A stretch of DNA of 64,000 nt from Nonomuraea candida (GTDB lineage Bacteria; Actinomycetota; Actinomycetes; Streptosporangiales; Streptosporangiaceae). A program made the translations under genes and the position numbers. Each line of letters starts with the position of its first letter. Position 1 is the stretch's first letter. This document shows, piece by piece, positions 30,735 to 39,403 of this stretch. The notes under the pieces are model-generated. The model searched no databases, was not told where the DNA came from, and worked only from the letters and a program-made list of their open reading frames with translations. The stretch spans positions 331,334 through 395,333 of the forward strand of contig NZ_JOAG01000004.1 of the NCBI RefSeq assembly GCF_000725485.1, written 5' to 3'.

Positions 30735-31508
30735 TCAGGAGGGACGGAAGGGCGCCGGGGCCGCTCGGACGGGGACCAGGGCGGCACGCGCGTCCGCGAG
30801 GCTGGTGCGCAGGGCCCGCAGGCTGTCGTCGCACCGTTCGCGGGTGGCGAGCAGCAGCGAGCGGGACTCGGTCGTGACGCGGAGCCGGTGCAGCATGGCC
30901 TGGTGCTGGCGGGCCGTGTGCTCGCGCAGCGCGCGCGCCTCGTGGATGACCGTCGGCAGCGTGACCGTCGGCAGCGTGACGGGCTGCGGCGGGGGCGGGG
31001 CGGCGGCCTGCCGCGCCGGCGTGCCCGTCTCGCGAGGCGCCGGCATCTCCTGAGACGCCCGGAGGCGTCCGGCGGTCTGCGCGCCGGACACGCGCCGCAT
31101 GCGCGGCAGGTGGCGGCGTGTGACCATCACCGCCGCGGGCGTCTGGTACGCCTCCACCCCCGCGGCCGCGAGGGCCTCGGGCATGCTGGAGTAGACCGGG
31201 AGCATCTCGTGGGAGTGCTCGGTCATCAGCGCGATGAGGCGGCGCAGCGCCGGCCGCACCTCCGCCAGCCCGAGCCGGCCGCCCTTCTCCTGGAGGGCCC
31301 GATGGGTGCGGGCGAGCTGGTCGAGGCCGTTCAGGTCGCAGAACCAGAGGTCGCCCGCGGCCACGAGCACGTGCTTGACCGCGGTGCGCGGCAGCGGATC
31401 GAGGAACGCGGCCAGCACCGGCCGCGTCGTCGAGTCCAGCTCGCCCGTCAAGGCGATCACCAGCGTGGTGTCGTCGACGGGCACCAGCCGCACGGACAAC
31501 TGCATCAT
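30735..31508 (-). CDS. STAS-domain protein with C-terminal helical region
   Basis: A 257-residue protein. The STAS domain (about 1-110; LVIALTGELDSTTRPVL, then GDLWFCDLNGLDQLARTH) places Cys-Asp-Leu-Asn where RsbV-type proteins have the phosphorylatable serine, so switching by phosphorylation is doubtful. A Pro/Thr-rich stretch (with TLPTV repeated twice) and a helical, probably coiled-coil, segment (about 180-245) follow. GGAGGAGGGGG precedes the ATG pair at 31505-31508. It lies upstream of cheB-cheR on the same strand, with the 21-bp repeats between. Confidence 0.8.
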   Translation of the reverse strand: MMQLSVRLVPVDDTTLVIALTGELDSTTRPVLAAFLDPLPRTAVKHVLVAAGDLWFCDLNGLDQLARTHRALQEKGGRLGLAEVRPALRRLIALMTEHSHEMLPVYSSMPEALAAAGVEAYQTPAAVMVTRRHLPRMRRVSGAQTAGRLRASQEMPAPRETGTPARQAAAPPPPQPVTLPTVTLPTVIHEARALREHTARQHQAMLHRLRVTTESRSLLLATRERCDDSLRALRTSLADARAALVPVRAAPAPFRPS

Positions 31509-31619
31509 GGTGAGCCCCCTCCTCCGGCGGGGCGCGCGTTCGGGGACTGGCGCGCCGACAGATTTCCGGCTCGGACCCATCCTCTCTCTCCGCCGCGCAA
31601 AGGGCCAGGCGATTCGGAA

Positions 31620-33212
31620 TCAGGCGGGCTCGCGGACGGTGAGGGGGTTGGGCAGGCTCGTCCAGCGGTCGCCCGGCGGGGCGCCCTCCAGCCGGGCGAG
31701 CAGGTGGGCCTTGGCCGGGATCCGCTCCGCGAAGAGGGCCTCCCGGTCGGCGCGCGCGTCCGGGCCGGCGGGCAGCGCCTCGAACGCGTGGCGGGCGGCG
31801 GCGGCCACGACCTCCCAGAGTCCGGACTCGGCGGCCCGGTCGCCGCGCCCGAAGAGCGCGACCAGGCTGCCGAACGTGGTGCCGAGCAGCGAGCCGAACA
31901 GCTTGGCGCGCAGGGCCGCGGGGTCGTCGGTGAGCAGCCGGGCGCTGACCGGCGGGACCTCGATCCCGTGGCGGGCCAGCCTGGCGGGGCTGATCCTGAC
32001 GTCGGCCAGGTCGCGGTAGACCAGCCGGCACGGCAGGCCGTCGCCGTCGAGCGCGACCACCAGGTTCTGGCCGTGCGCCTCCATCGCCACGCCGAGCGAC
32101 AGCAGGCCCAGCGCGTTCGTCAGGGCCAGGCGGGCGAAGGCGGCCAGCCAGGCGGCCGGGTCGCGCGCCGTCTCCGGGGTGAGCGCGGCCACGGGCAGCA
32201 CGGTGCCCGCCGCCCTGATGCCCGCCTCCCCGGTATCCGGTTCCCCGGCGGGCTCGCGGAGCAGGACCGACAGGTCGGCCGTGTGCTCGCCGTCCACCGC
32301 GCCGGCCGCCCCGGCCAGGTAGCGGGCGATGCGCAGGCCGCCGCCGCAGCGCCGCGCCACCGTGGTGAGCAGGTCGGACAGGGCGACGCAGTCGCGTACC
32401 GAGCCGGGGGAGATGTCCCTGACGCCCGAGGTCATGCGGGTGGTGAAGGCCGTCTTGAGATGCGCGCCGCCGCCGATCGGGGCGAGCGTGCGCACGGACA
32501 TGAGCGGCCGGGCCGGCAGGGCTCCGGTGGCGTACGGGCGCAGCCCCAGGCGGGGCAGGACGTGCCGGGTCTGCCAGGGGTGCACGGGCAGCAGCAGCCG
32601 GTCGCCGTCCATGAGGGAGGCCGGCCACGGGCCCGTGACGAGGCAGTCGCGGGCCGGCAGCGCCAGCAGGTCGAGCAGGACGGTGGGGCGGTGCTCGGGC
32701 ATGTACGCGAGCTGCTCGGCCACCGAGACGCCCGGCCGGTTGCGGCAGCCCGGATGGTAGGGATGGCCGTCCACCACGCTCTGCTCGTGGTCCGCCAGCG
32801 TGCCGCCGGTCCTGGGCGCGGCGTTCGCGCGGGAGAGCGCCAGCGAGGCCACGCTGTTGTCGAGCTCCTCGACCAGGCCGCCGGTGCCGGGCAGGGCGAG
32901 GGCGGCCAGCAGCTCCGCCGGGTGGGTGTGCGGGCGGCCGTCCAGCCGCAGCACCGGCGTCTCCCCGACGTCGTACGCCCTGCGCTCCGGCCCGCTGAGC
33001 ACGCGCCCGTCCGCCAGCCGCACCCGGCCGCCCTCGGCCCGCGCCAGCCCGGGCAGCGGCTCGTACAGCAGCCCCCGCCACAGGCGGCCCATGACGGCGG
33101 CACGCGCGCCGGGAAGTGCCGCGGCGTAGGCGGCGGACAAGCCGGGACGGACGTGAGCCACCTCCTTCGCGAACTCCTCCTCCATCCGCCTCATTGATCC
33201 CACCTTTTCCAT
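31620..33212 (-). CDS. NIS siderophore synthetase (IucA/IucC family)
   Basis: A 530-residue ATP-dependent enzyme that condenses carboxylates such as citrate with amines or alcohols in non-ribosomal-peptide-independent siderophore synthesis. Signatures are GHPYHPGCRNRPG (ATP site), LLLPVHPWQT, TAFTTRMTSGVRDISPGS and the C-terminal HGQNL and RDLADVRI segments, ending at the FhuF-like tail. GGGGGAG lies 4 bp before the ATG. It is divergent from a second NIS synthetase; no lysine hydroxylase, decarboxylase or transporter is next to them, so precursors and export must be encoded elsewhere. Confidence 0.92.
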   Translation of the reverse strand: MEKVGSMRRMEEEFAKEVAHVRPGLSAAYAAALPGARAAVMGRLWRGLLYEPLPGLARAEGGRVRLADGRVLSGPERRAYDVGETPVLRLDGRPHTHPAELLAALALPGTGGLVEELDNSVASLALSRANAAPRTGGTLADHEQSVVDGHPYHPGCRNRPGVSVAEQLAYMPEHRPTVLLDLLALPARDCLVTGPWPASLMDGDRLLLPVHPWQTRHVLPRLGLRPYATGALPARPLMSVRTLAPIGGGAHLKTAFTTRMTSGVRDISPGSVRDCVALSDLLTTVARRCGGGLRIARYLAGAAGAVDGEHTADLSVLLREPAGEPDTGEAGIRAAGTVLPVAALTPETARDPAAWLAAFARLALTNALGLLSLGVAMEAHGQNLVVALDGDGLPCRLVYRDLADVRISPARLARHGIEVPPVSARLLTDDPAALRAKLFGSLLGTTFGSLVALFGRGDRAAESGLWEVVAAAARHAFEALPAGPDARADREALFAERIPAKAHLLARLEGAPPGDRWTSLPNPLTVREPA

Positions 33213-33275
33213 GAACTCCCCCTATAGCTACCCTGTGGGGCACCAATGGGGACAAAGGGTAGGAGTACGGTCGCC

Positions 33276-35015
33276 ATGGCACTGACGGACGACCTCCTCC
33301 CGCCCCTGGGGACGGAGCTGCGGGAGGCCGATGCCCTCGCGACGACGGCGCTGCTGAACTGCCTGATCAGGGAAGTGGCCCGGCCCGCCGGACCCGAAGG
33401 GCTCCCGGGTCCGGGACCGTCCGCCGGGCCGGGGGAGCCGGCCGGGTTCGGGGAGTCTGCCTGGCCGAGGAAGTCTGCCTGGCTCGGGGAGCCCGCCGGG
33501 TTCGAGGGGTTCGCCGGGTCTGGGGAGTCCGCCGGGTCTGGGAAGCTTGCCGGGTCTGGTGAGTCCGCCGGGCGCGGCGTCTTTCTGCTGCCCGCGACCG
33601 GTCACGTCCTGCGCGTCGGTGGCACGCGCCACCCCGCCGCGCCCGCCCTGCTCACCCCCGAGGGCTGGTGCCCGCTGCCGCTGCCCGAGCTGGTCGCGCT
33701 GACGGCCGCCGAGCTGCGCGCGGGCACCGGGGCCGGCAACGACGCGCTGCCCGCCGAGATCCTCGACAGCCGGGACGTCACGGCCGCCCTGCTGGCCGCC
33801 AGGCGGGCCGCCGCGCCGCCCGCGGACGCGTACCTGCGCTCGGAGCAGGCGCTCGTCGCCGGCCACCGCCACCATCCCGCGCCCAAGACCCGGGGCGGCG
33901 CCGGGCCGGGGTCGTGGCTGCGCTACTCCCCGGAGGCGCGGGCGAGCTTCCCGCTGCCGCTGCTCGGCGTGCCCGCCGGGGACCTGGTGCAGGAGGGCGA
34001 TGTGAGCGCCCTCGACCGGCTCGGCGGCCCGCCCGGCGACGGCCTCGCGCTGCTGCCCGCCCATCCCTGGCAGCTGGAGCTGCTCGGCGGGCCGCGGCAC
34101 GACCGGCTGCGCCGCCTGGGCGTCACGACGGTCATGGCGGTGCCCACCGCCTCGATCCGCACGGTCTACCTGCCGGAGGTGGACCTGTTCTGCAAGTTCA
34201 GTCTGGACGTGCGGATCACGAACGACGTGCGCCGCCTGTGGCTGCACGACCTGCGCCGGCTCACGGCCGTCGCGGAGCTGGTGGACGGCGTCTTCGACGA
34301 CCTGCCCGATCACCTGCCCCGGCCGGCCGTGCTGCGCGACCGCGGCTGGCGCGGCGCGGAGCTGGACGGGGACGGGGGCGAGGGGCTGGCCGTGATCGTC
34401 CGCGACGGGCTGCGCGAGCGGCTGCGGCCCGGGACGACCGCGCTGCTGGCGGCGGGGATCAGCGAGGGCTTCACCGGCAACCCGCTCGACGGGCTGGACG
34501 AGGACACGGCGCTGCTGTGGTGGCAGCGCTACCTGGAGCACGTGGTGCCACCGGTCCTGCACGCGTACCTGCACCACGGGGTGGTGCTCGAATGCCACCT
34601 GCAGAACGTGCTGGTCGCGGTGGACGCGTCCGGGCTGCCGGCGCAGGCGCTCTACCGCGACTACGAGGGCGTCAAGCTGGTGGCCGAGCGGCATCCGTGG
34701 CCGGGTGGGCCCGTGCTGGAGCGGCGGCGGGCGTGGGAGCGGCTCGTGTACTGCCTGCTGACCAACAACCTGTGCGAGATCGCCGGGGCCGTGGCCGAGC
34801 GCCATCCCCGGGTGCGTGCCGAGATGTGGGCGCGGGCCAGGGCCGTGTTCGCCGGGGCGGCCAAGGAGCACGGGGACCCGGACGAGCTGCGCGAGCTGCT
34901 CGCGGCGGCGTACATCCCGGCCAAGGCCAACCTGCTGCTGCGCTGGCTGGAGGCGGACGGCGCGGCCATGCGCTGGGTGCCGATCCCCAATCCGCTGCGG
35001 CCGCCCGGCTCCTGA
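33276..35015 (+). CDS. NIS siderophore synthetase (IucA/IucC family), second
   Basis: A 579-residue homologue of the divergent synthetase. Motifs are GHRHHPAPKTRGG, LLPAHPWQLE, KFSLDVRITNDVRR, ECHLQNVLVAVD and RDYEGVKLV. A low-complexity insertion (about residues 38-98) made of degenerate GESAGSGKLAGSGES-type repeats interrupts the N-terminal domain and is unusual for the family. The start at 33276 has AGGAG 10 bp upstream. Two different synthetases suggest a product with two condensation steps. I saw no clear iron-box in the 63-bp divergent gap. Confidence 0.9.
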   Translation: MALTDDLLPPLGTELREADALATTALLNCLIREVARPAGPEGLPGPGPSAGPGEPAGFGESAWPRKSAWLGEPAGFEGFAGSGESAGSGKLAGSGESAGRGVFLLPATGHVLRVGGTRHPAAPALLTPEGWCPLPLPELVALTAAELRAGTGAGNDALPAEILDSRDVTAALLAARRAAAPPADAYLRSEQALVAGHRHHPAPKTRGGAGPGSWLRYSPEARASFPLPLLGVPAGDLVQEGDVSALDRLGGPPGDGLALLPAHPWQLELLGGPRHDRLRRLGVTTVMAVPTASIRTVYLPEVDLFCKFSLDVRITNDVRRLWLHDLRRLTAVAELVDGVFDDLPDHLPRPAVLRDRGWRGAELDGDGGEGLAVIVRDGLRERLRPGTTALLAAGISEGFTGNPLDGLDEDTALLWWQRYLEHVVPPVLHAYLHHGVVLECHLQNVLVAVDASGLPAQALYRDYEGVKLVAERHPWPGGPVLERRRAWERLVYCLLTNNLCEIAGAVAERHPRVRAEMWARARAVFAGAAKEHGDPDELRELLAAAYIPAKANLLLRWLEADGAAMRWVPIPNPLRPPGS

Positions 35016-35100
35016 GCCGCGGCCCGCCGCTCGCGCCCTTCTGAGGTCCCGGTCCGCTGCTCGCGCCCTCCTGAGGCCCCGGCCCGGGCGGGCGCGAGTC
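35016..35100. repeat. 30-bp imperfect direct repeat
   Basis: Two imperfect 30-bp copies, each ending CTGAGG (at 35046 and 35076), occupy the gap between converging genes. They may form part of the transcription end. Confidence 0.55.
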
Positions 35101-36516
35101 TCAGGGCAGTGAGCGCATGCGGCCGATGATGGCGGTGGTCGAGCGGTCGGGCAGGTAGCCGAGCACCCGCACCTCGCCGCCCAGCGAGCGGACCAGCGGC
35201 GCCTCGGGGAGCATCTCGGCGGTGTAGTCGCCGCCTTTGACGTACAGCTCGGGGCGGATCATCCTGAGCAGCCGTTCCGGGGTGTCCTCGTCGAACTCGG
35301 TCACGTAGTCCACGTCGTTCAGCGCGGCCAGCACCGACATCCTGTCCTCGCAGGAGTTGACCGGCCGGCCGGGGCCCTTCAGCCGGGCCACGCTGGCGTC
35401 GCTGTTCACCGCCACCACCAGCACGTCGCCGAGCTGGCCCGCCTGCTCCAGGTAGGTCACGTGGCCCCGGTGCAGCACGTCGAAGCAGCCGTTGGTGAAC
35501 ACCACCCGCTCGCCCCTGCGCCGGTGCTCGTCCAGGAGCTGGGCCAGGCGCTCGGGCGTCTGCACGGTGCCCTCCTGGCGGCGCAGGGCGCGCAGCAGGT
35601 CGTAGCGGGTGCACACGGCCGTGCCGGGGCGGCGTACGACGACGCCGGCCGCCGCCTGCCCCGCCTCCGCGGCCTCCTCGGGCGCCGCCCCGCCCGCCAG
35701 CCAGAGCGCGAACGCCGCCGTGTAGGTGTCGCCCGCGCCGGTGGCCATGTGCTGGGGCGCGGGCTGGGCGTAGGTCCGATACGGCGGATGGCCGCTCCGG
35801 TGCAGCAGCGTGCCCTCGCCGTCCAGCGTGGTCACCACCATGCGCGCGCCGGTCAGCTCCAGCACCCGCGCCGAGTGGGCCATCAGGTACGCCGGCCGGT
35901 CGGCCGCCCCGTCCCCGCCGCCCAGCAGGCGTACGACCTCGGCGTAGTTCGGCAGCACCGCGGCCGGCGCGCACTCCCGCCAGGGCGCCACCCCGTGCGC
36001 GTCCACCACCAGCAGGGGCAGCCCGCTCAGCGCCCGCCGCACCGCCGGGGTGCACACGCCGCCGCCGTAGTCGCAGGCCACCACCACGTCGGCGCCCGCC
36101 ACGACCGCCGACACCCGCTCCAGCAGCTCCCGCTCGGCCTGCTCGGGGAGCGGGGCGACGTCCTCCTCGTCGTAGCGGGCGGTGAGCTGCCCGCTGGTGA
36201 CCAGCCGCCGCTTGTGCGCGGTGCGCCGCCCCGGCACGGTCACCAGGTCGACGCCGACGCCCATCAGGCGCAGCGCCTGCACCAGCGCGTCCCCGCAGTC
36301 GTCGTCGCCCACGACGCCGACGAGCCGGACGCGCGCCCCGAGCGCCACCAGGTTGGCGGCCGTGTTGGCGGCCCCGCCCGGGGCGTCCTCGGTCGCCTCC
36401 AGGTTCATCACGGGCACGGGCGCCTCCTGGGCGAGGCGTTTGGCCGAGCCGTGCAGCCACGAGTCGAGCATGACGTCGCCGACGACCACGGCGTTGATGA
36501 CCTCATCTGTGCCCAT
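35101..36516 (-). CDS. hldE: Bifunctional heptose-7-P kinase / heptose-1-P adenylyltransferase
   Basis: A 471-residue two-domain enzyme. The N-terminal PfkB-type sugar kinase (about 1-320) has DAPGGAANTAANL and ATGAGDTYTAAFALWLAGG. The C-terminal nucleotidyltransferase (about 335-471) has FTNGCFDVLHRGHVTYLEQA with its HxGH site. HldE phosphorylates D-glycero-D-manno-heptose 7-phosphate at C1 and later adenylates the 1-phosphate. It is divergent from GT2 and GT9 glycosyltransferases, so an ADP-heptose-using glycan or glycoside is likely. The isomerase, phosphatase and epimerase are not in the window. Confidence 0.92.
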   Translation of the reverse strand: MGTDEVINAVVVGDVMLDSWLHGSAKRLAQEAPVPVMNLEATEDAPGGAANTAANLVALGARVRLVGVVGDDDCGDALVQALRLMGVGVDLVTVPGRRTAHKRRLVTSGQLTARYDEEDVAPLPEQAERELLERVSAVVAGADVVVACDYGGGVCTPAVRRALSGLPLLVVDAHGVAPWRECAPAAVLPNYAEVVRLLGGGDGAADRPAYLMAHSARVLELTGARMVVTTLDGEGTLLHRSGHPPYRTYAQPAPQHMATGAGDTYTAAFALWLAGGAAPEEAAEAGQAAAGVVVRRPGTAVCTRYDLLRALRRQEGTVQTPERLAQLLDEHRRRGERVVFTNGCFDVLHRGHVTYLEQAGQLGDVLVVAVNSDASVARLKGPGRPVNSCEDRMSVLAALNDVDYVTEFDEDTPERLLRMIRPELYVKGGDYTAEMLPEAPLVRSLGGEVRVLGYLPDRSTTAIIGRMRSLP

Positions 36517-36600
36517 GAGAAGCGAGTACCTGCAAAAGGCCAGCTCAAACCCCACATTCCGGAAGTTACGGGCGGTAGGTCCCGGGGTAGCCCGGCGGCT

Positions 36601-37416
36601 ATGCACGGCCCCGCAGAACTCGATGTGCTCGTCCCGACCAGGGACCGCCCGGCCGCGCTGGCGGTCACGCTGGCGGGGCTGGCGGCCCAGGGCGCGCGCG
36701 GCTTCCGGGTGGTGGTCTCCGACCAGTCGGAGGTGCCGGCGACCGGGGACCCGCTGGTGGCGAGCGCCCTCAGGATCCTGGAGCACCGCGGCCATCCCGT
36801 GGAGCTGCTGCGGCACGTGCCCGCCCGCGGGCTGGCCGAGCAGCGGCAGTTCCTGCTGGAGCAGGCCGGGCGGCGCTGGTGCCTGTACCTGGACGACGAC
36901 GTGTGGCTGGAGCCGGACGCGGTCGAGGTGCTGCTGGCGGCGATGGGCGAGCTGGGCTGCGGCTTCGTGGGGTACGGGCTGCACGGCCTGTCCTACCGGG
37001 ACGACCGGCGGCCCGAGGAGCTGGCGCCGTACGAGGAGTGGGAGCGCGACGTGTGGCCCGAGCGGGTGCGCAGGGGGAGCCCGGCCTGGCGGCGGCACAC
37101 CCTGCACAACGCGGCCAACCTGGTGCACCTCGCCGAGCGGGCCGGGGCGCGGGGGGACTGGCGGGCGTACAAGGTGGCCTGGATCGGCGGCTGCGTGCTC
37201 TACGACCGGGCGCGGCTGGTGGAGTGCGGGGGGTTCGAGTTCTGGCGTACGGTGCCGCGCGCCCACGCGGGCGAGGACGTCGTCGCCCAGCTTCGCGTGA
37301 TGGAGCGCTACGGCGGCGCGGGCCTGCTGCCCAGCCGCGCCTACCACCTGGAGCTGCCCACCACCGTCACCGACCGCAGCGCCGAGTGCTACGACTACGT
37401 CTTGGAGCGGCGATGA
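36601..37416 (+). CDS. Family 2 glycosyltransferase
   Basis: A 271-residue GT-A glycosyltransferase. VLVPTRDRP begins the nucleotide-sugar fold, and the metal-binding DDD occurs in LYLDDDVWLEPDA (about 97-109). GEDVVAQLRVMERYG resembles the acceptor-side ED motif. There is no membrane segment. It overlaps the GT9 gene (ATGA at 37413-37416) and is likely to act in the same pathway, adding sugars to a common acceptor. Confidence 0.87.
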   Translation: MHGPAELDVLVPTRDRPAALAVTLAGLAAQGARGFRVVVSDQSEVPATGDPLVASALRILEHRGHPVELLRHVPARGLAEQRQFLLEQAGRRWCLYLDDDVWLEPDAVEVLLAAMGELGCGFVGYGLHGLSYRDDRRPEELAPYEEWERDVWPERVRRGSPAWRRHTLHNAANLVHLAERAGARGDWRAYKVAWIGGCVLYDRARLVECGGFEFWRTVPRAHAGEDVVAQLRVMERYGGAGLLPSRAYHLELPTTVTDRSAECYDYVLERR

Positions 37417-38477
37417 ACGGGCTCGTGGGGGACGTGCGCCGGATCGCCGTGCTGCGGGCCAACGCGCTCGGCGACTACCTCATGGCCGTGCCGGCGCTGG
37501 AGGCGCTCAAGCGGGCCTACCCCGGCGCGCACCTGACGCTGCTGGGCACCGCCTGGCACGCCGCGTTCCTGGCCGGGCGTCCCGGGCCGGTGGACGAGGT
37601 GGTGGCGCTGCCGCCGATCTCGGGCATCTCCACCCGGGAGACCGGGCACCGGGCCCCCGACGGGTTGTGCGAGGAGCTGCGGGCCAGGGAGTTCGACCTG
37701 GCGGTGCAGATCCACGGCGGCGGGCGCTTCTCCAACCCGTTCATCCGCAGGCTGGCGGCCCGGGTGAGCGCGGGGCTGCGCGCGCCGGGGGCGGAGCGCC
37801 TGGACCGGTGGGTGCCGTACACGGACTACCACCACGAGACCCTGCGCTTCCTCCAGGTGGCGGCGCTGGTCGGCGCGGGCGGCGGCGGGCTGGAGCCCCG
37901 GGTGGCGGTCACCCCCGCCGACCGGGCGGAGCTGGCCCGCGCCCTGGGCAGCCCGCCGCCCGGGCTGGTCGCCGTGCACCCCGGCGCGACCGACCCGCGG
38001 CGGCGCTGGCCGGTGGACCGCTTCGCCGCGGTGGCCGACCTGACCGGCCGCCCCGTGGCCGTGACCGGCACGCGGGAGGAGAAGGACCTGGTGATGGGCG
38101 TGGTCGAGGCCATGCGCCGGCCCGCCATCCCCGTCGTGGGCGCGCTCGGCATCGGCGGCCTGGCCGCCCTGTACGAGCGCTGCGACCTCGTCATCGCCAA
38201 CGACACCGGCCCGCGCCACCTGGCCGGGGCCGTCGGCACCCCCACGGTCGCCGTCTACTGGTGCGGCAACCTCATCCAGGCCGGCCCGCTCAGCAGGACC
38301 GCGCACCGGCCGCTGATCTCGTGGACCACGGCCTGCCCGCGCTGCGGCGCGGACGGCGTGGACCCCGCCGCCGAACGGTGCCCGCACGACGAGTCATGGG
38401 TGCGCGACGTGTCGGTGGACATGGTGATGGAGCAGGCGAGAGATCTGCTCTCCGGACGTACGGAGGACCAGGCATGA
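37413..38477 (+). CDS. Family 9 glycosyltransferase (heptosyltransferase-like)
   Basis: A 354-residue GT-B enzyme of the ADP-heptose:LPS heptosyltransferase family. Motifs are LRANALGDYLMAVPAL at the N-terminus, LVAVHPGATDPRRRWP for donor binding, and DLVIANDTGPRHLAGAVGTP. A C-terminal Cys cluster (ACPRCGADG, then RCPHDES) could bind zinc. HldE next door supplies a plausible ADP-heptose donor. It overlaps the genes on both sides by 4 bp. Confidence 0.9.
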   Translation: MNGLVGDVRRIAVLRANALGDYLMAVPALEALKRAYPGAHLTLLGTAWHAAFLAGRPGPVDEVVALPPISGISTRETGHRAPDGLCEELRAREFDLAVQIHGGGRFSNPFIRRLAARVSAGLRAPGAERLDRWVPYTDYHHETLRFLQVAALVGAGGGGLEPRVAVTPADRAELARALGSPPPGLVAVHPGATDPRRRWPVDRFAAVADLTGRPVAVTGTREEKDLVMGVVEAMRRPAIPVVGALGIGGLAALYERCDLVIANDTGPRHLAGAVGTPTVAVYWCGNLIQAGPLSRTAHRPLISWTTACPRCGADGVDPAAERCPHDESWVRDVSVDMVMEQARDLLSGRTEDQA

Positions 38478-38803
38478 GCGCGATGCTCGACGAGCTGCGG
38501 CAGGCCATCGACGAGGCGTTCGCGGGCCGCGAGCGGGTCACGATGCGGGAGGTGTACTCGCAGGCCTCTCGGCACGTGAACCTGTCCGCGGACCTGCTGA
38601 CGCATCTGAACGAGCTGCCCGAGGGCGCCTACGACAAGCGGGAGCTGACCGAGGCGGTCAACGAGGTGATCACCCGCAGGGGCGAGCAGGACACCCTCGG
38701 GCTGCTGGAGGTGCCCCGCCAGGTCCCGCACGAGCCTCCGGGCCCGCCCAGGAGCCAGCCCATCCGGCCCGACGACGACGAGGGCCCCGACCTCATGAGA
38801 TGA
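38474..38803 (+). CDS. Small DUF2795-like protein
   Basis: A 109-residue protein. The core LLTHLNELPEGAYDKRELTEAVNEVI resembles the DUF2795 helical domain in other actinomycetes (here given in parts: LLTHLNELPEG and YDKRELTEAVNEVI). The tail is Pro/Asp-rich. No enzyme motif is visible. It overlaps the GT9 stop (ATGA), so it belongs to the glycosyltransferase operon, perhaps as an accessory factor. Confidence 0.7.
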   Translation: MSAMLDELRQAIDEAFAGRERVTMREVYSQASRHVNLSADLLTHLNELPEGAYDKRELTEAVNEVITRRGEQDTLGLLEVPRQVPHEPPGPPRSQPIRPDDDEGPDLMR

Positions 38804-38840
38804 CGCGCATGAGGTGACACGCATGAGGTGACACGCATAG
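38795..38840. repeat. 14-bp tandem repeats
   Basis: Units of ATGAGGTGACACGC start at 38795, 38809 and 38823; the first has two changes, and a partial fourth starts at 38837. The array begins inside the last codons of the DUF2795-like gene and ends about 50 bp before the sigma factor gene. Confidence 0.85.
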
Positions 38841-38893
38841 CGGGAGCCGCCGGGGGCGTCTGAGAGGGTGACGTCGATTCCCTGGAGGTGACC

Positions 38894-39403
38894 GTGGACG
38901 CCGCGGACGAGCAACGGTTCCGCGAGTTCGTCGACGCGCGAGCTCCCGCACTCATGCGGCTCGGGTTCCTGCTCACCGGCGGTGACCAGCACGCGGCCGA
39001 GGACCTGGTGCAGACCGCGCTGGCGAAGCTGGCGGCCCGATGGCGGCAGGTGGCCGCGCCCGAGGCGTACGCCAAGCAGATCATGTACCGGCAGCAGGTG
39101 AGCTGGTGGCGGGCGAGCACGCGGCGCGGGGAGGTGGTGCAGGCGAGCCCGCCCGACCGGGTGGCGCGCGACGCGCACCACCAGAGCGAGCTGCGCATGG
39201 TGCTGCGCGCCGCGCTGGCCAGGCTCACCGCCCGCCAGCGCGCGGTGCTGGTGCTGCGGTACTACGAGGACCTGCCGGAGCAGGAGATCGCCCGGGTGCT
39301 GGGCTGCTCCGTCGGCACGGTCAGAAGCACCGCGCACCGGTCGCTGGCCCGGCTGCGCGACCTCGCCCCCGAGCTGGCACAGGCACTGGAGGTGGCCACG
39401 TGA
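38894..39403 (+). CDS. SigE-family RNA polymerase sigma factor (ECF)
   Basis: A 169-residue sigma-70 family protein with region 2 (GFLLTGGDQHAAEDLVQTAL) and region 4 (LTARQRAVLVLRYYEDLPEQ, then IARVLGCSVGTVRSTAHRSL). It is of the SigE-like actinobacterial ECF group. GGAGG at 38884-38888 supports the GTG at 38894; an in-frame GTG at 38888 lies inside the Shine-Dalgarno sequence. It overlaps the next gene (GTGA). Confidence 0.88.
   Translation: MDAADEQRFREFVDARAPALMRLGFLLTGGDQHAAEDLVQTALAKLAARWRQVAAPEAYAKQIMYRQQVSWWRASTRRGEVVQASPPDRVARDAHHQSELRMVLRAALARLTARQRAVLVLRYYEDLPEQEIARVLGCSVGTVRSTAHRSLARLRDLAPELAQALEVAT

Noticed and set aside
30623..30787. Longer cheB start giving repeated ERASVLP residues
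   Set aside because: The extension translates the 21-bp repeats and the end of the STAS gene, and it lacks a ribosome-binding site; the ATG at 30622 has a strong one.
33213..33275. Iron-box (IdeR/DmdR) between the siderophore synthetases
   Set aside because: No 19-bp TTAGGTTAG-type palindrome is present in the short gap.
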